Source of the DNA: Rhodamnia argentea
Lineage: Eukaryota; Streptophyta; Magnoliopsida; Myrtales; Myrtaceae
Assembly (NCBI RefSeq): GCF_020921035.1
Contig: NC_063151.1
Location: 31,688,934-31,752,933 of the forward strand
DNA: 64,000 nucleotides
Reading direction: 5' to 3'
Shown: positions 25,501 through 39,072 of the stretch, one piece after another
Layout of the letters: each line of letters begins with the position of its first letter
How positions within the stretch are numbered: the first letter of the stretch is position 1
Program-made: the position numbers and the translations under genes
Notes under the pieces: generated by a model
The model's database searches: none
What the model was told of the DNA's origin: nothing
What the model saw: the letters and a program-made list of their open reading frames with translations, nothing else

Positions 25501-28500
25501 CTTTATGTATGAGCATGAGGTTTTAGGTTCTTTTATCAGTTCTGTTGCACCTGCAATCCATCTGTTGCTGACTTTTCTATTTTTGATACATCCAGGTGCT
25601 TGATATGCCTGCATATAAGTCACGACAGAGGGATTATGCTTCCCAGGGTCATAAGCATTTCTATTTTATGACACTGAATGGTAGCGAGGTATGCATCTAT
25701 CCCATTTGGACTGTAGAATAGTAATGATACCCATTGCAAAATAGCACCGGGTTGTTCTTAATAGTACGAATTTTGAAGCCTTAATGATTTTATTTAAAAT
25801 TTGATAGACTGTGCAATGGGGGGTTGCTCTCTTTTTTAAGGCCAGGTGGCATAAATTGACTGAATAGGATTATGGCTCTCAAGTTGGTTATTGCTCTTGA
25901 AAAGTGAAATCTATTATCTTCCCTATTTTGGTGGATGTTTCTCAAATCTTCGGTCTAGATATGCTTTTCAAAGAAAACTACCTTAATTAATTGGCTGTAA
26001 ACAGTGTTCAGAAAATGTGACAGAAGTATCTTCGATGATATTAACTGTTCTGAGAATGGACTATATGTGCTTGTTTGCTTTAATAGTAACAGAAAACCTT
26101 CGCTTACTGCTTAAGTTTCTCCCTGCACACGGGAGGCTTTCCCTTGTGCCTTACTTATTAGACCTTTTTCTGCTGGTCCACCCACACCAAAAAATGTCTC
26201 AACTACATTTCCACTGGAATGAGATGGATCAAATTAATTTCCAAGATATTTTCATGGACTTTTTTAGCTATGCATTATTCTTGGAAGTATTTTATCCTCT
26301 GGATACATCGAGTTTATCTTTTCATCTTGTTTTTCCTCGCTTGAACTTTAAAATCACAAAAATGAGCAAGAGTTGTTTTCAGTTTCCACTGTTACGAAGT
26401 TTAGAATGAGAATCCCATTCAGAATTTAAAATGGTTCCTGCTTCATAGGCATGCTATCAGGCTTCTGCATTTGGGCTTCTCTGTGATGGAACCCTTGTAG
26501 AGTTTCATGTGTTTCTTTAACTTGGTGAACTTTTCATTGACTTTGAAGTTCTGTTTCTTTAAGCACTCGCGAAGATTGGGTGTTTGTGTTTCTTTCTATG
26601 TTGAATGGAATCAGTCCTGTAACTTTTTACTTCAAAGCAAGATGTCTTCAGTAATGATTGGGCTGTCTTTTTTTGCAGTTACATCTTTAAGGTTGCTTCA
26701 TGCTTTGCCTTTCTGTCTACCTTTCCTGACATTCTCTTTCAATCCATGACTTCTTTCCACCCTTTCAGGTTATCGATGCGTGTGCCAAAGGGAACCTGGG
26801 GCGGTTCATCAACCACAGCTGTGATCCCAATTGCCGAACAGAGAAGGTGACCTGCCAATCCACCTTAAGTGCCTCTCCTGTACTTGTTAATCTCTAAACA
26901 TTGTCTTGGCCCTGCATATTTTTTTTTTATCTGTGTCACAAATTATTTAAATGATCTGCCCCCTCTTTCCCCTACCACACACCTCCCTCAAACACCCCTT
27001 GTCTCTGTCCCTCATTTATTTTTCTCGGTCATATGAAACAAGGTTAGAAGTGCAAGTTCATCAGTTTCAGCGTGTGTAACCGCAAATATATTTCTCTTGT
27101 CCAAGTACCATGGAGTTGTTAGAATATTGATCTGCACATTTATGAAGGGCTTTTTATTTACGGGGACTTCGGCCTTTTTGGAGCTTTTTGTAACCTCCAA
27201 CTAAACTTTCTTATGAAGGCCGTTTAGCAAAGAGAAAAAACCCTCTCTGATGTCTCATCTTTCTGAGATGACATGTTAATGAGATAGGTTTAGTTTCTTT
27301 GTGGCAGAAAAAAGTTCTTAATAATGACGACTACTCTGATATGTTGACCTCACTCAGATGACTTGAAATTTAATCAAAGTTTGATGTCATAATCATAGCT
27401 TATAGCCATTCCACCTGTTCATATTGAGCATCTTCTTGCTTATGGGTAGTTAAGTGTTCCTCTTTCTGAATTCTCACGAATAGCTTATTGGCTACTATTA
27501 TTGGTTTTCATTCACTTGTGGAACTTTCTTTCTTCCTTTCTTTTGTCAAATTGTAAACTGATTTTCAAGCGACAATTTGTGATTCTGGAGGTGTTCCTGC
27601 CACTGGCGCTGCTAAACATGAGTTCACTATAAAGTTAGCCTAAAAGTATAACTTTTTGGGTGGTCAAGCCTTGTGCATCTATCTGTGGGAGACGGTTGGC
27701 TGAAAAGTTTTAGAAATATTCAGAAAGATACTAGGCTATAAGTAATTAATTATTGTTTGGGTGATGCTGATCAATATCTGCTTTCTGTCCCAGAAAGGGC
27801 TAGAATCAATTTGCTGAGTTGGCCTCATGTTCCTGGATTGCTTTGTTTCTTTCTGTTAAAGCTTACTTTTGGGCAACTTCTCTATTATTTCGTGTTATTT
27901 TCTGCCGAGAGTTGCTGCTATTGTTGGGTTTTGCATTCTTTATTTGCATGTTAGTCTTGTTTTCACTGGATTAAGCTCTGTCCATGAATTGTCTTTATGA
28001 ATCTAGTGTTAACTTGTAAATTTTTTGAAACAGTGGATGGTGAATGGAGAAATTTGCATTGGATTGTTTGCTGTAAGGGATATTAAGAAGGTAAGAAGTG
28101 TTTCTGATATTGTTGCTTTTACCACTAAAAATTTCATGAGAGCACAATTATTGTGTTTGACTTGCTGGTTTTTATGTATGTGCACCTGTGTCATATGCAA
28201 GCGGCGGACATTTTTGAATGCTGTCAAGTTCCTACTAGGGATAATCGGTTATATGATGATGTATCAATACAATGCATTTATTCTTTATAATTTTTTTAAA
28301 AAATCAGTTAAATCTTGACAGTTTTTAGATTCTCATTAATACTGAAATAAAATCTCAATGCTTAATGTAGTGCAGTGCCTTTGAGAACTGTTAGAAAGTC
28401 CTATCCAAACGCTTAAGCTGATAGGTAGAGGGAGACCGCATGAATATAAAGGGCATATAGCATATAGGACCCGTTGTCAAGCGATGTGGGATAACAACTT

Positions 28501-31500
28501 CAACACGAACCATTCTGCAAGTAGAACTTTGTCAGTCAACTTCAGCTGTTAAGTCACTTTTGATTTCATCACTGTGGATCCCATTTTTCTAAAGTTGGCT
28601 AGGAAGCAAAGAAATGAAAATAAGCGTGAGGCTATTGAAGGAAACTGGAATAGAAAGGTCAAAGAGGATTAAAAATGAAAGTGTTGCATTTCCTTTTTCA
28701 CCGAGAAGAGTAAAAAAAGGTGTTGCTTATCTACGTCAACTGTGTCTTCTAGCTGGATGTTGTTACTTATGCAACAACAGTTCCTATAATTCATTGTTTT
28801 TACCGTTTTGCAGGGTGAAGAGGTTACATTTGATTACAACTATGTAAGGGTGTTTGGTGCTGCAGCTAAAAAATGCGTTTGTGGTTCACCACAATGTCGA
28901 GGTTACATAGGTGGTGATCCACTTAATACTGAAGTAATCGTTCAAGGTGATTCAGATGATGAATATCCAGAACCCATTATGCTTCGTGAGGATGGCGGCA
29001 TGGTTCATCCATTGAATCAATTGGGCAGGAAAATCACCTCAGGATATGAGAGCTCAATGGATCAGTCTGCTGCTGATATAGGAAAGTCGCGAACATCAGT
29101 AGATAATGGGGATCCAAACACAAAAGTCCCTTCTTCCGATCTACCTGTTGATATTATTCCACAAGTAAATGATGATGCAAGTGTATCTGTGTCCACAACT
29201 CAGCAAGAAATTGTCGCCGAGGAGGTTCGGAATGCTAGTGAGAAATCTGAAGCCTCTTCTCTAAGTAAGCCACTAAGCAAATTACATCATGATGATGCAA
29301 ACAGCAGCAGGACAAAGAAGTTCGATACAATTGATAAGAGGTTACATCCTCTTGTGAAACAATCTAGATCATCAGGCTCTATCAAGAAAAGTAAAGACAG
29401 TGGTAGTTCAGTTAACATGGACAAAGTTCAGGGGATGGCCCACAAGACCCAGATGGTTTTCAGCAAACCCAGAAAAGCAGTTGAAGGATCTTCTGCCAGC
29501 CGCTTTGAAGGAGGTCGGAGAATTTGTAATTTGCTACTCATGTCAAAGCTTATTCATGGGTGGAGTTATCTAACATTACCTGCTTTTGTTGTTCACAGTC
29601 GAAGAGAAACTTAATGAGTTGTTGGATGCTGATGGTGGGATAAGCAAACGAAAAGTGAGTACCAAGTAGCTCTAGAGCCCATTTGTTTGAACTTTTTAAA
29701 AGTATTCATAAATTATCTTGCCAGAAGAAGACCGGAAAAATTCATGGGACTTTAAATGAAAATATTAGCTCTAAATTTGTGATCCTCTTTTATTAGCTTA
29801 AATAATTTCGATATGTGTTAGCTTTAAATGATATATACTTGCTGCAAGTGCCACGCACCATAGCCTAATGAATTAGTACTTAAGACCATTTTCGAATGTT
29901 CTGATTAATTTCCATCCTAGAACCTTCCACCATTGTTGGTTTTGATAGTCACCAGCAGGCACTTTATGCCTTCTAGATGTCGTATTGTCATTTGTGCTCA
30001 TGTGGAGTTATGTATGTGATTTTTTGTGTTGGAATACTGTTTTAATTTCAGCTATTGATAATTTTCTCTACTTATCATATGAGTTACGGCTGAGCACAAT
30101 TTTGGATTTGGCTTTGCTTCTTGTTATAACAGGATGCTCCTAAAGGTTACTTGAAGCTCCTATTTCTCACTGCAGCTTCAGGTGATAGAGGCAACGAAGC
30201 GATCCAGAGGTCTGCTTTTTTTACTGTGATTTTTTGGTATTGGTATATTCTTTTCTTGTTTTATCATTTCTCTGAGGAGTTACTGACTATTTTTTACACT
30301 TCCCTTTTTCAGCAACCGAGATCTTTCAATGATCCTTGATGCACTTCTGAAAACTAGATCCCGAGTTGTACTAGTTGATATTATAAGCAAAAATGGTACT
30401 TGTTCTCTTTCTTCTTGTTGCATATTTGAAGCATTTATAGATCTTACTGGTAATGAGGGCTCTGCATGCGCCTCTGCGCATATATTTTAGACTGGTTTCT
30501 GTATGGCAAGTGCAATTTGGCTGTGTATGCATGGTGCATAATGTCCTAATTGAGTCTTAGAATTAGCTCTAGACTGCTTCACCCTTGCTTATGTCTTTGA
30601 AAAATCTTTATTTGTCATTTCAGGTTTGCAGATGCTTCACAACATCATGAAACAATACAGGAGAGATTTTAAAAAGATCCCTATACTTCGAAAGCTTCTC
30701 AAGGTGCTCACACCAATAATGTCTGTATTTTTGAGTTATTATATTGCTTGATTGATCTGATACCTGATGAATTCACGGGAGCATCCAAAAAACACCGTTT
30801 CACCTCTCTATACCATTTTACTGTTATTTTTTCCTCAATTGGGCCTATTTCAACTTTTCCTCGGATATGTCCATTTCAATCGTATCTTTCCTGGTTTTCA
30901 AGACATCCAAAATTTGTTCTTAAATTGAGATGTAAATTTTTCAACCACAAAGATGGAATCCCTTGTTTAGTGAAGTGTAGGAAGTTTACAATTAATTAGA
31001 TGAAAACTATTAGACAATAAGTTTCTATGTGCATTTTATCTTTCCTTTGTTCCATTGAAAGAAAACAGACAAGGATTGCTGAGTGAGCTATCAAATGACC
31101 TTTGCAGGTTCTGGAGTATTTAGCAGTGAGGGAGGTCCTTACATTGGAGCACATTGCTAGTGGCCCTCCTTGTCCTGGAATGGAGAGGTTTGATGCATCT
31201 GACTTTATTCATTGTCTTGTGACGCTTAGAATTTCCGCATTTTGCTCCTCTTTTATGTCTCGACAACATAAAAATCTAAATTAGTAGATCTCAACAGATG
31301 CCTCATGCCCACTCAGTTTGCCAGACCCCTCATAAGTCTGTAAAGCTGTTTTGTCTTGTTTCTAGCTGTTTTATATACTCGCAGGTTTCTTCTTGCAAAA
31401 CCAGAACAACTTGTTGTTTATTATATCTATAAAGAGTTCTTTTCATTGTGATTTCTTTGTTGTTGTTTTCCTTCTCTTGTATGATACTGAAAGTATGCGT

Positions 31501-32869
31501 GCTTATCTTTGGCTGCAGCTTTAGGGAGTCTATTTTATCACTGACGGAACATGATGACAAGCAGGTATACTTTATAATGTTTCCTTTCCATGAACTGCAA
31601 ATGAATTAGTTATTTCGCATAGTTCCTTATTGTTCTTCTGGTGAGGAGCTCTTATTGGATCTCTTACTGCTCACTTCCTGCTATCTTAAATGTTGCACTA
31701 AATTTCTACATGGGAAAGTTGTCTTAATTTTTCCCTTTTTTATGCAGGTTCATCAAATTGCAAGAAATTTCAGGGATAAATGGATTCCTAAACCTATCAG
31801 GAAATTTGGCTTTGCTGACAGGGTTTCGGCATTACATAATGACTGGCGCGATCAGGGCGGAAGACCTACAGAAGTAATTGATTCCTTCAGGCAACCAATG
31901 CTTGCAACAACTATGGTTGCCCCTGTTAGTCAGGATAGTGGCAGAACATCATGTGCTGAAGACAACTTGGTTAATGGTAAAAAAATCCGCAAGCGCAAGA
32001 GCAGATGGGATCAGGATGCGGAGCCAATTAAACATCCAAGGTTCTCACAGCACGAGGAACAAGTGTCTGAAGAAAAAAGAGATTGTCCTGGGTCTGTCAG
32101 CCTTGAGTCTTCTCTTGGGGAAACTGTTGTGGCTGATGGAAGGCATCGTAACAGCTGTGAAGATGTTCCTCCAGGATTTTCATCTCCCCCTGACACATCT
32201 AGATTGTCTTCTAATACTTCAATGGGGATGGATGTCTCTCATGAAAATGTTTACCCCTCGGACTGCCCATTCAATGTGGTTGCGGGGAATCCACAGGGGA
32301 AGTTTGTTTCCCGTTTGCCTGTCTCATATGGAATTCCCTTATATTTTCTGCAGCATTTGGGTAAAGCCCAGGCCGAAAGCATGGAGAGCTGGATTGTTGC
32401 TCCTGGCATTCCCTTTCATCCTTTTCCTCCATTGCCCCAACTTCCTCGAGAACGGAAGCGTCAGTCGCCTGCACAAAATGATGATTCTCAGAACGCTGTC
32501 CACTCTGCTGAGACAGCGCAGGTGGATGAGTGCAGTCAAGCTAGTTTCATTGATGAAAGCAGCACTGGGACAAGCGCCTCTAACCTAGCAGATTCAGAGG
32601 GTACATGTGCCAATAGCCAGCAAATGTTTAAGCGGGTGAAGATTTCCTCTCAGGATTTGAGTAGGAGGTACTTCAGGCAACAGAAATGGACCAATACTAA
32701 AGTTCCCCCGTGGCTTCGGAAAAGAAACTGCTGGGGATACTCTGTAAACAACTCAAAAAGTGCAATGTGCAGCATAGGTTTAGGAAATGGTGTGAACGGG
32801 CAGAAGAATTGGGACCTTTCGGATGATTTAAATTGTAAAGTGCGGAGGGATGACGGCAATTATCGCTAG
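19516..32869 (+). CDS. SDG8: ASHH2/SDG8/EFS-type histone H3K36 methyltransferase
   Basis: Nuclear SET-domain enzyme that adds di- and trimethyl marks to H3 Lys36 on transcribed genes; in Arabidopsis it affects flowering time, branching and defence (family knowledge). Eighteen coding exons: 19516-22324, 22489-22705, 23334-23500, 23569-23640, 24015-24094, 24532-24663, 24750-24866, 25596-25688, 26769-26846, 28034-28090, 28814-29513, 29599-29654, 30133-30209, 30313-30395, 30624-30703, 31108-31187, 31519-31564, 31748-32869. They sum to 6066 nt (2021 aa) with all phases consistent, somewhat longer than the Arabidopsis protein. Domains: a long disordered acidic/Ser-rich N-terminus (exon 1); a CW zinc finger near residue 980 ([14 protein letters not shown]); AWS near 1116-1160 (Cys-rich, [14 protein letters not shown]); SET near 1160-1285 with [11 protein letters not shown] and EEVTFDYNY; post-[14 protein letters not shown] helical block follows ([20 protein letters not shown]). 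No defect was seen. Confidence 0.95.
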
Positions 32870-35800
32870 CATCTGCGGCCCCAAAATCACTATCGATTTA
32901 TTGGAAATATCTAAAGCTCTTATTTTTCATTTTTTTGTATACTTTGATGTATCTCAATTCTTTTACTTGTGGATTTCTCTAAATGAAAATCTGATTCAGC
33001 TTTTAGAGTTTACAGCCCCTTCATCAGTTGAGTGTGACGATTTCTTCTTGGATATGTGGCTTGTTCTGCAGCAAAGAAGGTAAGTTCATTATAATTATTG
33101 TACAGTGAAAATCTGGAGCCTCGTGAATGGCTTACACATTCTTGTTCATGTGATGATTGTCATGTGTTTGCTGTAAGATTACCTCTATGACCTATTGATG
33201 ATTTCGGGAAAGTTATTGCTCATATCAAATCTCTCGAGCATTGCACTTTCCCAATCGATTTCTTGAATTATGATTTCTAACTAGGGAATACTTCTATGGA
33301 AGGTGTAAGAAAACTTGCGGAATTGACTTGGCATGGTAGGTTCACATGAATACTAGAGGGAACATGGTTCCAAGTTCCAACTCAATGGAAGGATAGGGTA
33401 GGTCTGTGTACCCTTTTAACTTGATCCATGTCCATCGCTGCCTCTGGAACAATTAGTAATACATAAAATAGAAAAAAAATTGAATGCATCATGCACTCGT
33501 GGAAATTGGTGATAATTCTTCTTGCCCGTCTCACCGAGTTGAAAAGGCAAGCTGGTTCGAAGGATTCAGATGAAGGATTTTAGATATTTTCTTTTGGTTT
33601 TATGTCCCATGTAGGTTCATTTTTGGTGAATTATGTTTACTTTAATGGGTTTATGTCCTTGTTACCAAATTTTTTTTAATAATTTGTTTTTTCTTTCTTT
33701 CTTAAACATAAAATATGTTAGCAGCCGGTCTATGCAGTACAACATTTCATCCCTGTTAGATGAAAATAAATGGAAGAAATGTTGTGGTGCCTTGGCACTT
33801 GTAACCTACCCTTCCGCATAAAATATTGTGTACGGAAGCGATGTCTTGTGAAGTTTCTGAAAGACTTTTTTGACTTCTCTGTTAGTGTAGTAATTGAGTC
33901 CACTTCGCCAGCCGCAATTTTGTTTTCATGTTGTAAGTGCACGCCCTTCGTTGTGGTATACCCTTGCTACTAGTTTCTGGTGGAAGGCTGATCATCTCTT
34001 TTAGCCTGAATAGCAATGTTTGATCTACGCATTGATTTGGAAGGCCTGGTTTCTTGAGTTACTGCGGAGCCACCTTGTAGGGTCAGACCCACCCTGTACT
34101 TGCAGAGTGAGGGACATTGGTGGCTTTGAGATTAGTTGGAATGCTCAAGAGTTTGAATTGCCCTCGTCATAAGGACGAAGATTAATCTAGTAATGCTGGA
34201 GGGAGTAATTTATTAAAAGATACTTATATATTTTAGATCTAATTGGTATGCAACTTTTTTTTTTTTTGTCTAATTGGTATCCAACTTGGGAAGTATTAAA
34301 TGCATTCCTATGTGTATTTGCAGTTTCTTTTTAATTAATCATGATTTGTAGAGGTATTATGACGCTGGGGGACATTACAATCACGGCCAACTGTGACTTC
34401 AGTCCTCTTTGCATTAGGCTATTCTGGGATCGCACTTGTGTTGCTGATATTATTTCCGATTCGGTTGGTCTCCTTTTCAAAATAAAAGTGTATGTTCGTC
34501 ATACTTCTGCTTTTTTGAATATTATGAACGCCAGCTCAGTCTGGAAAACTGGAGTTCGAAATATATTTTTTTGGTGCTCCTCGTACAAGGGAGGATAGTG
34601 TCTGTGCGTGTTTGTGGGCGTGGCTTTTTGTTTTTTCTGTTTTTTTTTTTTTGATTCCTCGATTTTACAATGCATGAGTAAAGGATATTCTTTTGCATGG
34701 ACTCAATGTCTCGGACTTATTTCGTGTAAGAGATGCTACCCCCTTTGATGCCCATTTACCGAATTTCCTTTCTTTCTCGGACTCATTTCGTGTAAGAGAT
34801 GCTACCCCCTTTGATGCTCATTTGCCGAATCTCCTCTCTTACTCTCGTAGTACATGGTTACTTGCATAGAGGTGAGCTTAGTCTGAAAGTCAAGCTCGCT
34901 GAATGGCTTGTTTCTGGGACCAAACTAATGATTTGAACACTCGGTAAGATGGCATCTCGAATGTCTTTAGAATGGAATTTACGATGCCATGTCAAGGCAG
35001 GCAATAAGACTCTGAAAGCCTAGGTGAAATTTCCCTATTTTATCATCGTGTGGTCTTGGTTCAGCTTTGTAGAGTTTAAATAGGGATTACTTGACAGGAA
35101 TATAGTGCTGGAGTTTCTGGACTGCAAAAAGATTATGCAAGGGTACATCTGTGATCTGCCCCATAAGGTAGTATCTCAAGCCCATCCTCTAATTTGTTGT
35201 TATCCTGAAACAAAGATGAAATTCCGATTGTGGTTCTTACTTCCTTTTGGCTGGAGAGGAAATGTAGTGTCTGTTTAGAAACGAAGGAACAAAGATGTGA
35301 CAAACTGACGATACGAGAGCTTTTTGCTCTCACGAGTGACTGGACGTGGAGAATTTGATTTCCATGTTCAGATATCTTGTTGGAATGGGAATCGGTGTAT
35401 TGTATCGCGTCTTAATTTACGAGACTAGATGATGTGCGGATCGGGGAGTGTGTTGATCCATTGTGACTCGTTCAAATGGAAAGAGAAGCGTTCATATATA
35501 CTGTGGCGAGTGGAAGGAGGACCATCTTGGAGTATCCGGTGACCACCATCTTCCACTGAAGTCGGAAAAAAAAGGGCATTCTTTCTAGTGCCATGTACGA
35601 AAGAGGCTTCGACTCGTACAGTTCTTCGTCTCGACCGTGCCTTCAATGATAAAGAGTCTAGGAATCTGCAATTCAATTTTTGTTCTGTTGTCGTTGGGTT
35701 CTTTCCGTTTCAATACGTCGGTCATACGTCAGAAGCCGTTGACGTGATTATTATTAGCTGGAAGCGGCAATGATGAGGTTGCGCAGCTAGATTTGCTTTG

Positions 35801-36547
35801 TAGCGCTGAGCTAGTGGTGGATGGTATCTGATGTCGGTAATTCGCTCCTATTGATTTCTCTTGATCTTTGCAGTAACTTTTCCGCTGCTCTGCTTGTGAA
35901 AACTGCCATGAAAAAAATAAGAGATTACCCCGTTATTTACCAGCCACGACCACCATTCGTTTTTGTCTGAATCATGGAATTATGTTTCACGTGCAAATAG
36001 AGCTTTGTAATGATTTAAAAAGAAAATTGCTTCTGAATTATTATTATTATTTTTTATGCAAAATCAATGGTGCAGCCACAAATGAATGGCATTAGTCCAA
36101 TTTATTTCGAACTGTATTCTCCGGCAAGGCCGAATAAATTCAGGCACAAAATACAGTTTTACTATGCTATGGAGAAGGTAAAACTCCGCATACTTAGTGT
36201 CAAAATATCAAAAAGTGTTCATTTTTTGTCTTTCTCCTCCTATTTTTCTCTAATGAGAAAAGCGTTTTCCTTGATTTATTTATTTTTCTGTCTTTCCCCT
36301 TAAAATTGTCTTCACCACAAACGGAGAGCCTGCACATCCCCGCCAATTGCCAGAAACCTTATCCACAAAATCAATGGATCACCAATTCTCCTTGTGCCTT
36401 TGCCAGTACCATGCCTCCAATCACTCCCACAATCCTATTCTTCTTGCAAAATACAGTAAAACTTACTACCAAAAGAGAAGGGGAAAAAGAAAAAAAGAAA
36501 CTCAAGTACCCAGAAATTCTGTTCCTTGAAGATCAACAATTCAGAGA
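32870..36547. other. Gene-free stretch after SDG8
   Basis: The first part is likely SDG8 3' UTR. The rest has only short chance reading frames. A 66-bp tandem duplication lies at 34711-34842. The last few hundred bases must carry the NdhM promoter. No gene was recognised. Confidence 0.45.
34711..34842. repeat. 66-bp tandem duplication
   Basis: Two adjacent near-identical copies start at 34711 and 34777. Both contain TTTCGTGTAAGAGATGCTAC, then CCCTTTGATG and a CATTT-CCGAAT block. They differ at a handful of positions. No coding content. Confidence 0.8.
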
Positions 36548-37571
36548 ATGGCAGCATCATCCTCTTACATGGCATCCACAAAATTCTCCATGTTAGGCTG
36601 GCTCGGGCAAAGCAAAAAATTCGGCCAAAGCAGCAGCAGCAGCAGCAGCCCGTTCACCATTTCGGCTCAGCAGCAAGCGCAAGTCCAAGAGCAGGAAGAC
36701 CCTCGAGAAGCAGCAGCCTCCTCCCCGGGACAGGAGAAGGCCACGCGGCCGGAAGCGACGAGGCTGAGGCCGGTCGAGCCGCAAGTGAACGTCAAGAGCA
36801 AGAACATGAGCCGCGAGTACGGGGGCCAGTGGCTGAGCAGCACGACGCGGCACGTGCGGATCTACGCCGCGTACATCGACCCGGTCACCTGCGAGTTCGA
36901 CCAGAGCCAGATGGACAAGCTCACCCTCATCCTGGACCCGACCAATGAGTTCGTGTGGACCCCGGAGACGTGCAACATGGTCTACTCCTACTTCCAGGAG
37001 CTCGTTGATCACTACGAGGTATCGTACCCCCTTTTCGATGAACGAGGCATTGCTTTTGTTTGCCTGCTTTCTTGAATTTTCTCATCGTCATCGTTATGCA
37101 AATTCACATGAAATGGTATTTAGAAAGCATATATGGGGTCTTTCCGTGCGTGCATCGTTTTGCAGTTTGTAGTATTGCTTTACACGACCGCTAGGACCTG
37201 TCGTTTATAATCTCAAGTTTCATGATTTTACGGGAGAGTAAAGGATGGTCGAGTTCGTGTCGTATGGTGGCCGGCATATACTAGACTGCTACTAGTACTT
37301 AGTACATCACGCGAGATTACAATCCAGTAAGCACTTTCGGTGAATCATAAACTGATGAAATTGCGGGGGTTGCCGATGCCAGGGCGCGCCGCTGACGGAG
37401 TACACGCTTCGGCTGATCGGGTCGGACATAGAGCACTACATAAGGAAGCTGCTGTACGACGGGGAGATCAAGTACAACATGAACGCCAGAGTGCTCAATT
37501 TCAGCATGGGAAAGCCCAGGATTCTGTTCAACAATAACAACCTTGACGGCCAAATTCCTGATGCACAATGA
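36548..37571 (+). CDS. ndhM: NdhM, subunit M of plastid NAD(P)H dehydrogenase-like complex
   Basis: Nucleus-encoded subunit of the chloroplast NDH complex, in the stromal subcomplex A, used in cyclic electron flow around photosystem I (family knowledge). Two exons, 36548-37018 and 37383-37571, total 660 nt and give 219 aa, close to the usual length for the family. The first about 75 residues are Ser/Gln-rich and low complexity, fitting a chloroplast transit peptide. The mature part is highly conserved: REYGGQWLSSTTRHVRIYAA, DKLTLILDPTNEFVW, then EGAPLTEYTLRLIGSDIEHY and NFSMGKPRI. The intron falls inside DHYEGAPL, with the G of that motif starting exon 2. The start was chosen because it is the first ATG in frame and gives a sensible transit peptide. 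No defect was seen. Confidence 0.95.
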
Positions 37572-39072
37572 GAACCAGAAACAAACACGCACACACACTT
37601 GTACCGAAGTTGCCTTTCCTCAAATCTCCAACGAAACTTAGATACTTTGTAAGAAATTAGACGTTTCATCCGAGCAAACGATGAGGTTTGTATCTGGAGT
37701 TTTCCCTCTTTCTCGGCTATTAAAAAGCTACTGTGAATCGATCTCTAAATTACATATTGTCGGGATTTCAAATCGAATCCATGAATTACCATCACTTTGG
37801 ATCAACGAGCCCTTGAACTCTTTTTGAAGAAAATCCAATATCGTCCGTCCTTCTGTTAAACTCATATGGCTCTCAGTCGGCTCGCGAATCTCTGCCCGAA
37901 GGGGGACAGGAGTTTCGTCTGGGCTACAGTTACCCGATCCTGCATCGCCCGATCTTCGACCTCTCTTGGCATGTTTTTCTCTATTGCGCGAGGCCACAAC
38001 AGAACCGCGATGAAATTTGCCAGGCTCTCATCTTTGTAGTGGACATGGAGAGCCGCGAGGTGTAGAAACATATTCTGTGTCCCAGAAATGGTTAAGTGGT
38101 ATGGGTCACAAATCCTTCTTCACTGTACACAAAGCAAGCTGGCTCTCTCTCTTTTCTGCTTGATGAAAACAAAAACCCCTAAGCTGCCACCGTGGTCATT
38201 GGACTCTATCCAACGCCCTTCTTCTCCAATTTTTTTTTTTTAAGGCAGTCGGAATGCCCTATTCTCCGGTGCAGTTTTACTTCTGCTCTGCCGATGTTTT
38301 TGAGTTTTCGCGAAATGTCGCCTTCGGTGTGCCGAGACCTTTTCCCATTGCCATATCACATTGACGTTAACTCCGGCCAATTAACACCTTTTATTGTGGG
38401 CGAATATGTCCATAGAAACGGATACTGAAGATAGGTATAATTTCTTTTACCGGTGTCGAATATCTTTTTTCTTTTTTCATGATAAATAAATGAAATTCTT
38501 TCGATTGAAAAGTTATTCTACATATATGAAAAGATTGAGGGGCCTTTGTTGGGGTGAAACTGTAGGAAGAGAGATAACCAAAATTTTTATAGTTTCACAG
38601 GCATTGTTGAGAATAGCTGTAAATCTTTAAAATCTTTTCACGTAAATAGAACGACTTTCAAATCGAAAGTATTTTGTCAATTTATCAAGAAAAAATACCA
38701 AAAAGAAGGTTAAAAAAGAAAAAGAAATGGATCACTTCACTTCACTACAGCTCACCAACCAATGAGGTCATCGAGGGACCACCTATGAGTATCAGGTTAT
38801 TAAAAGGAGGACGCCCATTATGGACGTTCCTAGTGGGGGCAGATGCATAGCTGAGAGCACCTCTTACTTATTTTAGCAAACGATTGCCCCGAAATAGAAA
38901 GGCATGTGGGAAGACCATGAAGACTCAGCAGGGAAGCAAAAAAAATGGACCAAGACGATGACGGTAACGCTCTCTGGAGATGATCATTTACACCCTCTCC
39001 ACTTTGTGAGAGCTTCAGAAAAAAAAAAAAACCAAGCTCGCGACATGGCCGATCTCCCCCCAAAAGTTCGGC
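37572..39072. other. Gene-free stretch between NdhM and invertase pseudogene
   Basis: The beginning is probably NdhM 3' UTR. A foldback element occupies about 38440-38730. The text from 37720 to 37990 has no recognised protein match on either strand and looks like repeat-derived DNA. Confidence 0.4.
38440..38730. mobile_element. Foldback (MITE-like) element, about 290 bp
   Basis: The two halves pair as an imperfect inverted repeat: CTTTCGATTGAAAAG with GAAAAGATT on the left is answered by the reverse complement of AATCTTTTCACG and CTTTCAAATCGAAAG on the right. Pairing continues outward through ATGATAAAT / ATTTATCA and T-rich tracts. No coding content; the target duplication was not resolved, so the family is open. 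Confidence 0.6.

Noticed and set aside
31878..32588. 236-codon open frame overlapping the last SDG8 exon in another frame
   Set aside because: The SDG8 frame is in phase with 17 upstream exons; the alternative reads as random sequence.
36593..37012. 139-codon minus-strand frame over NdhM
   Set aside because: Produced by the high GC content of NdhM exon 1; NdhM itself is certain.
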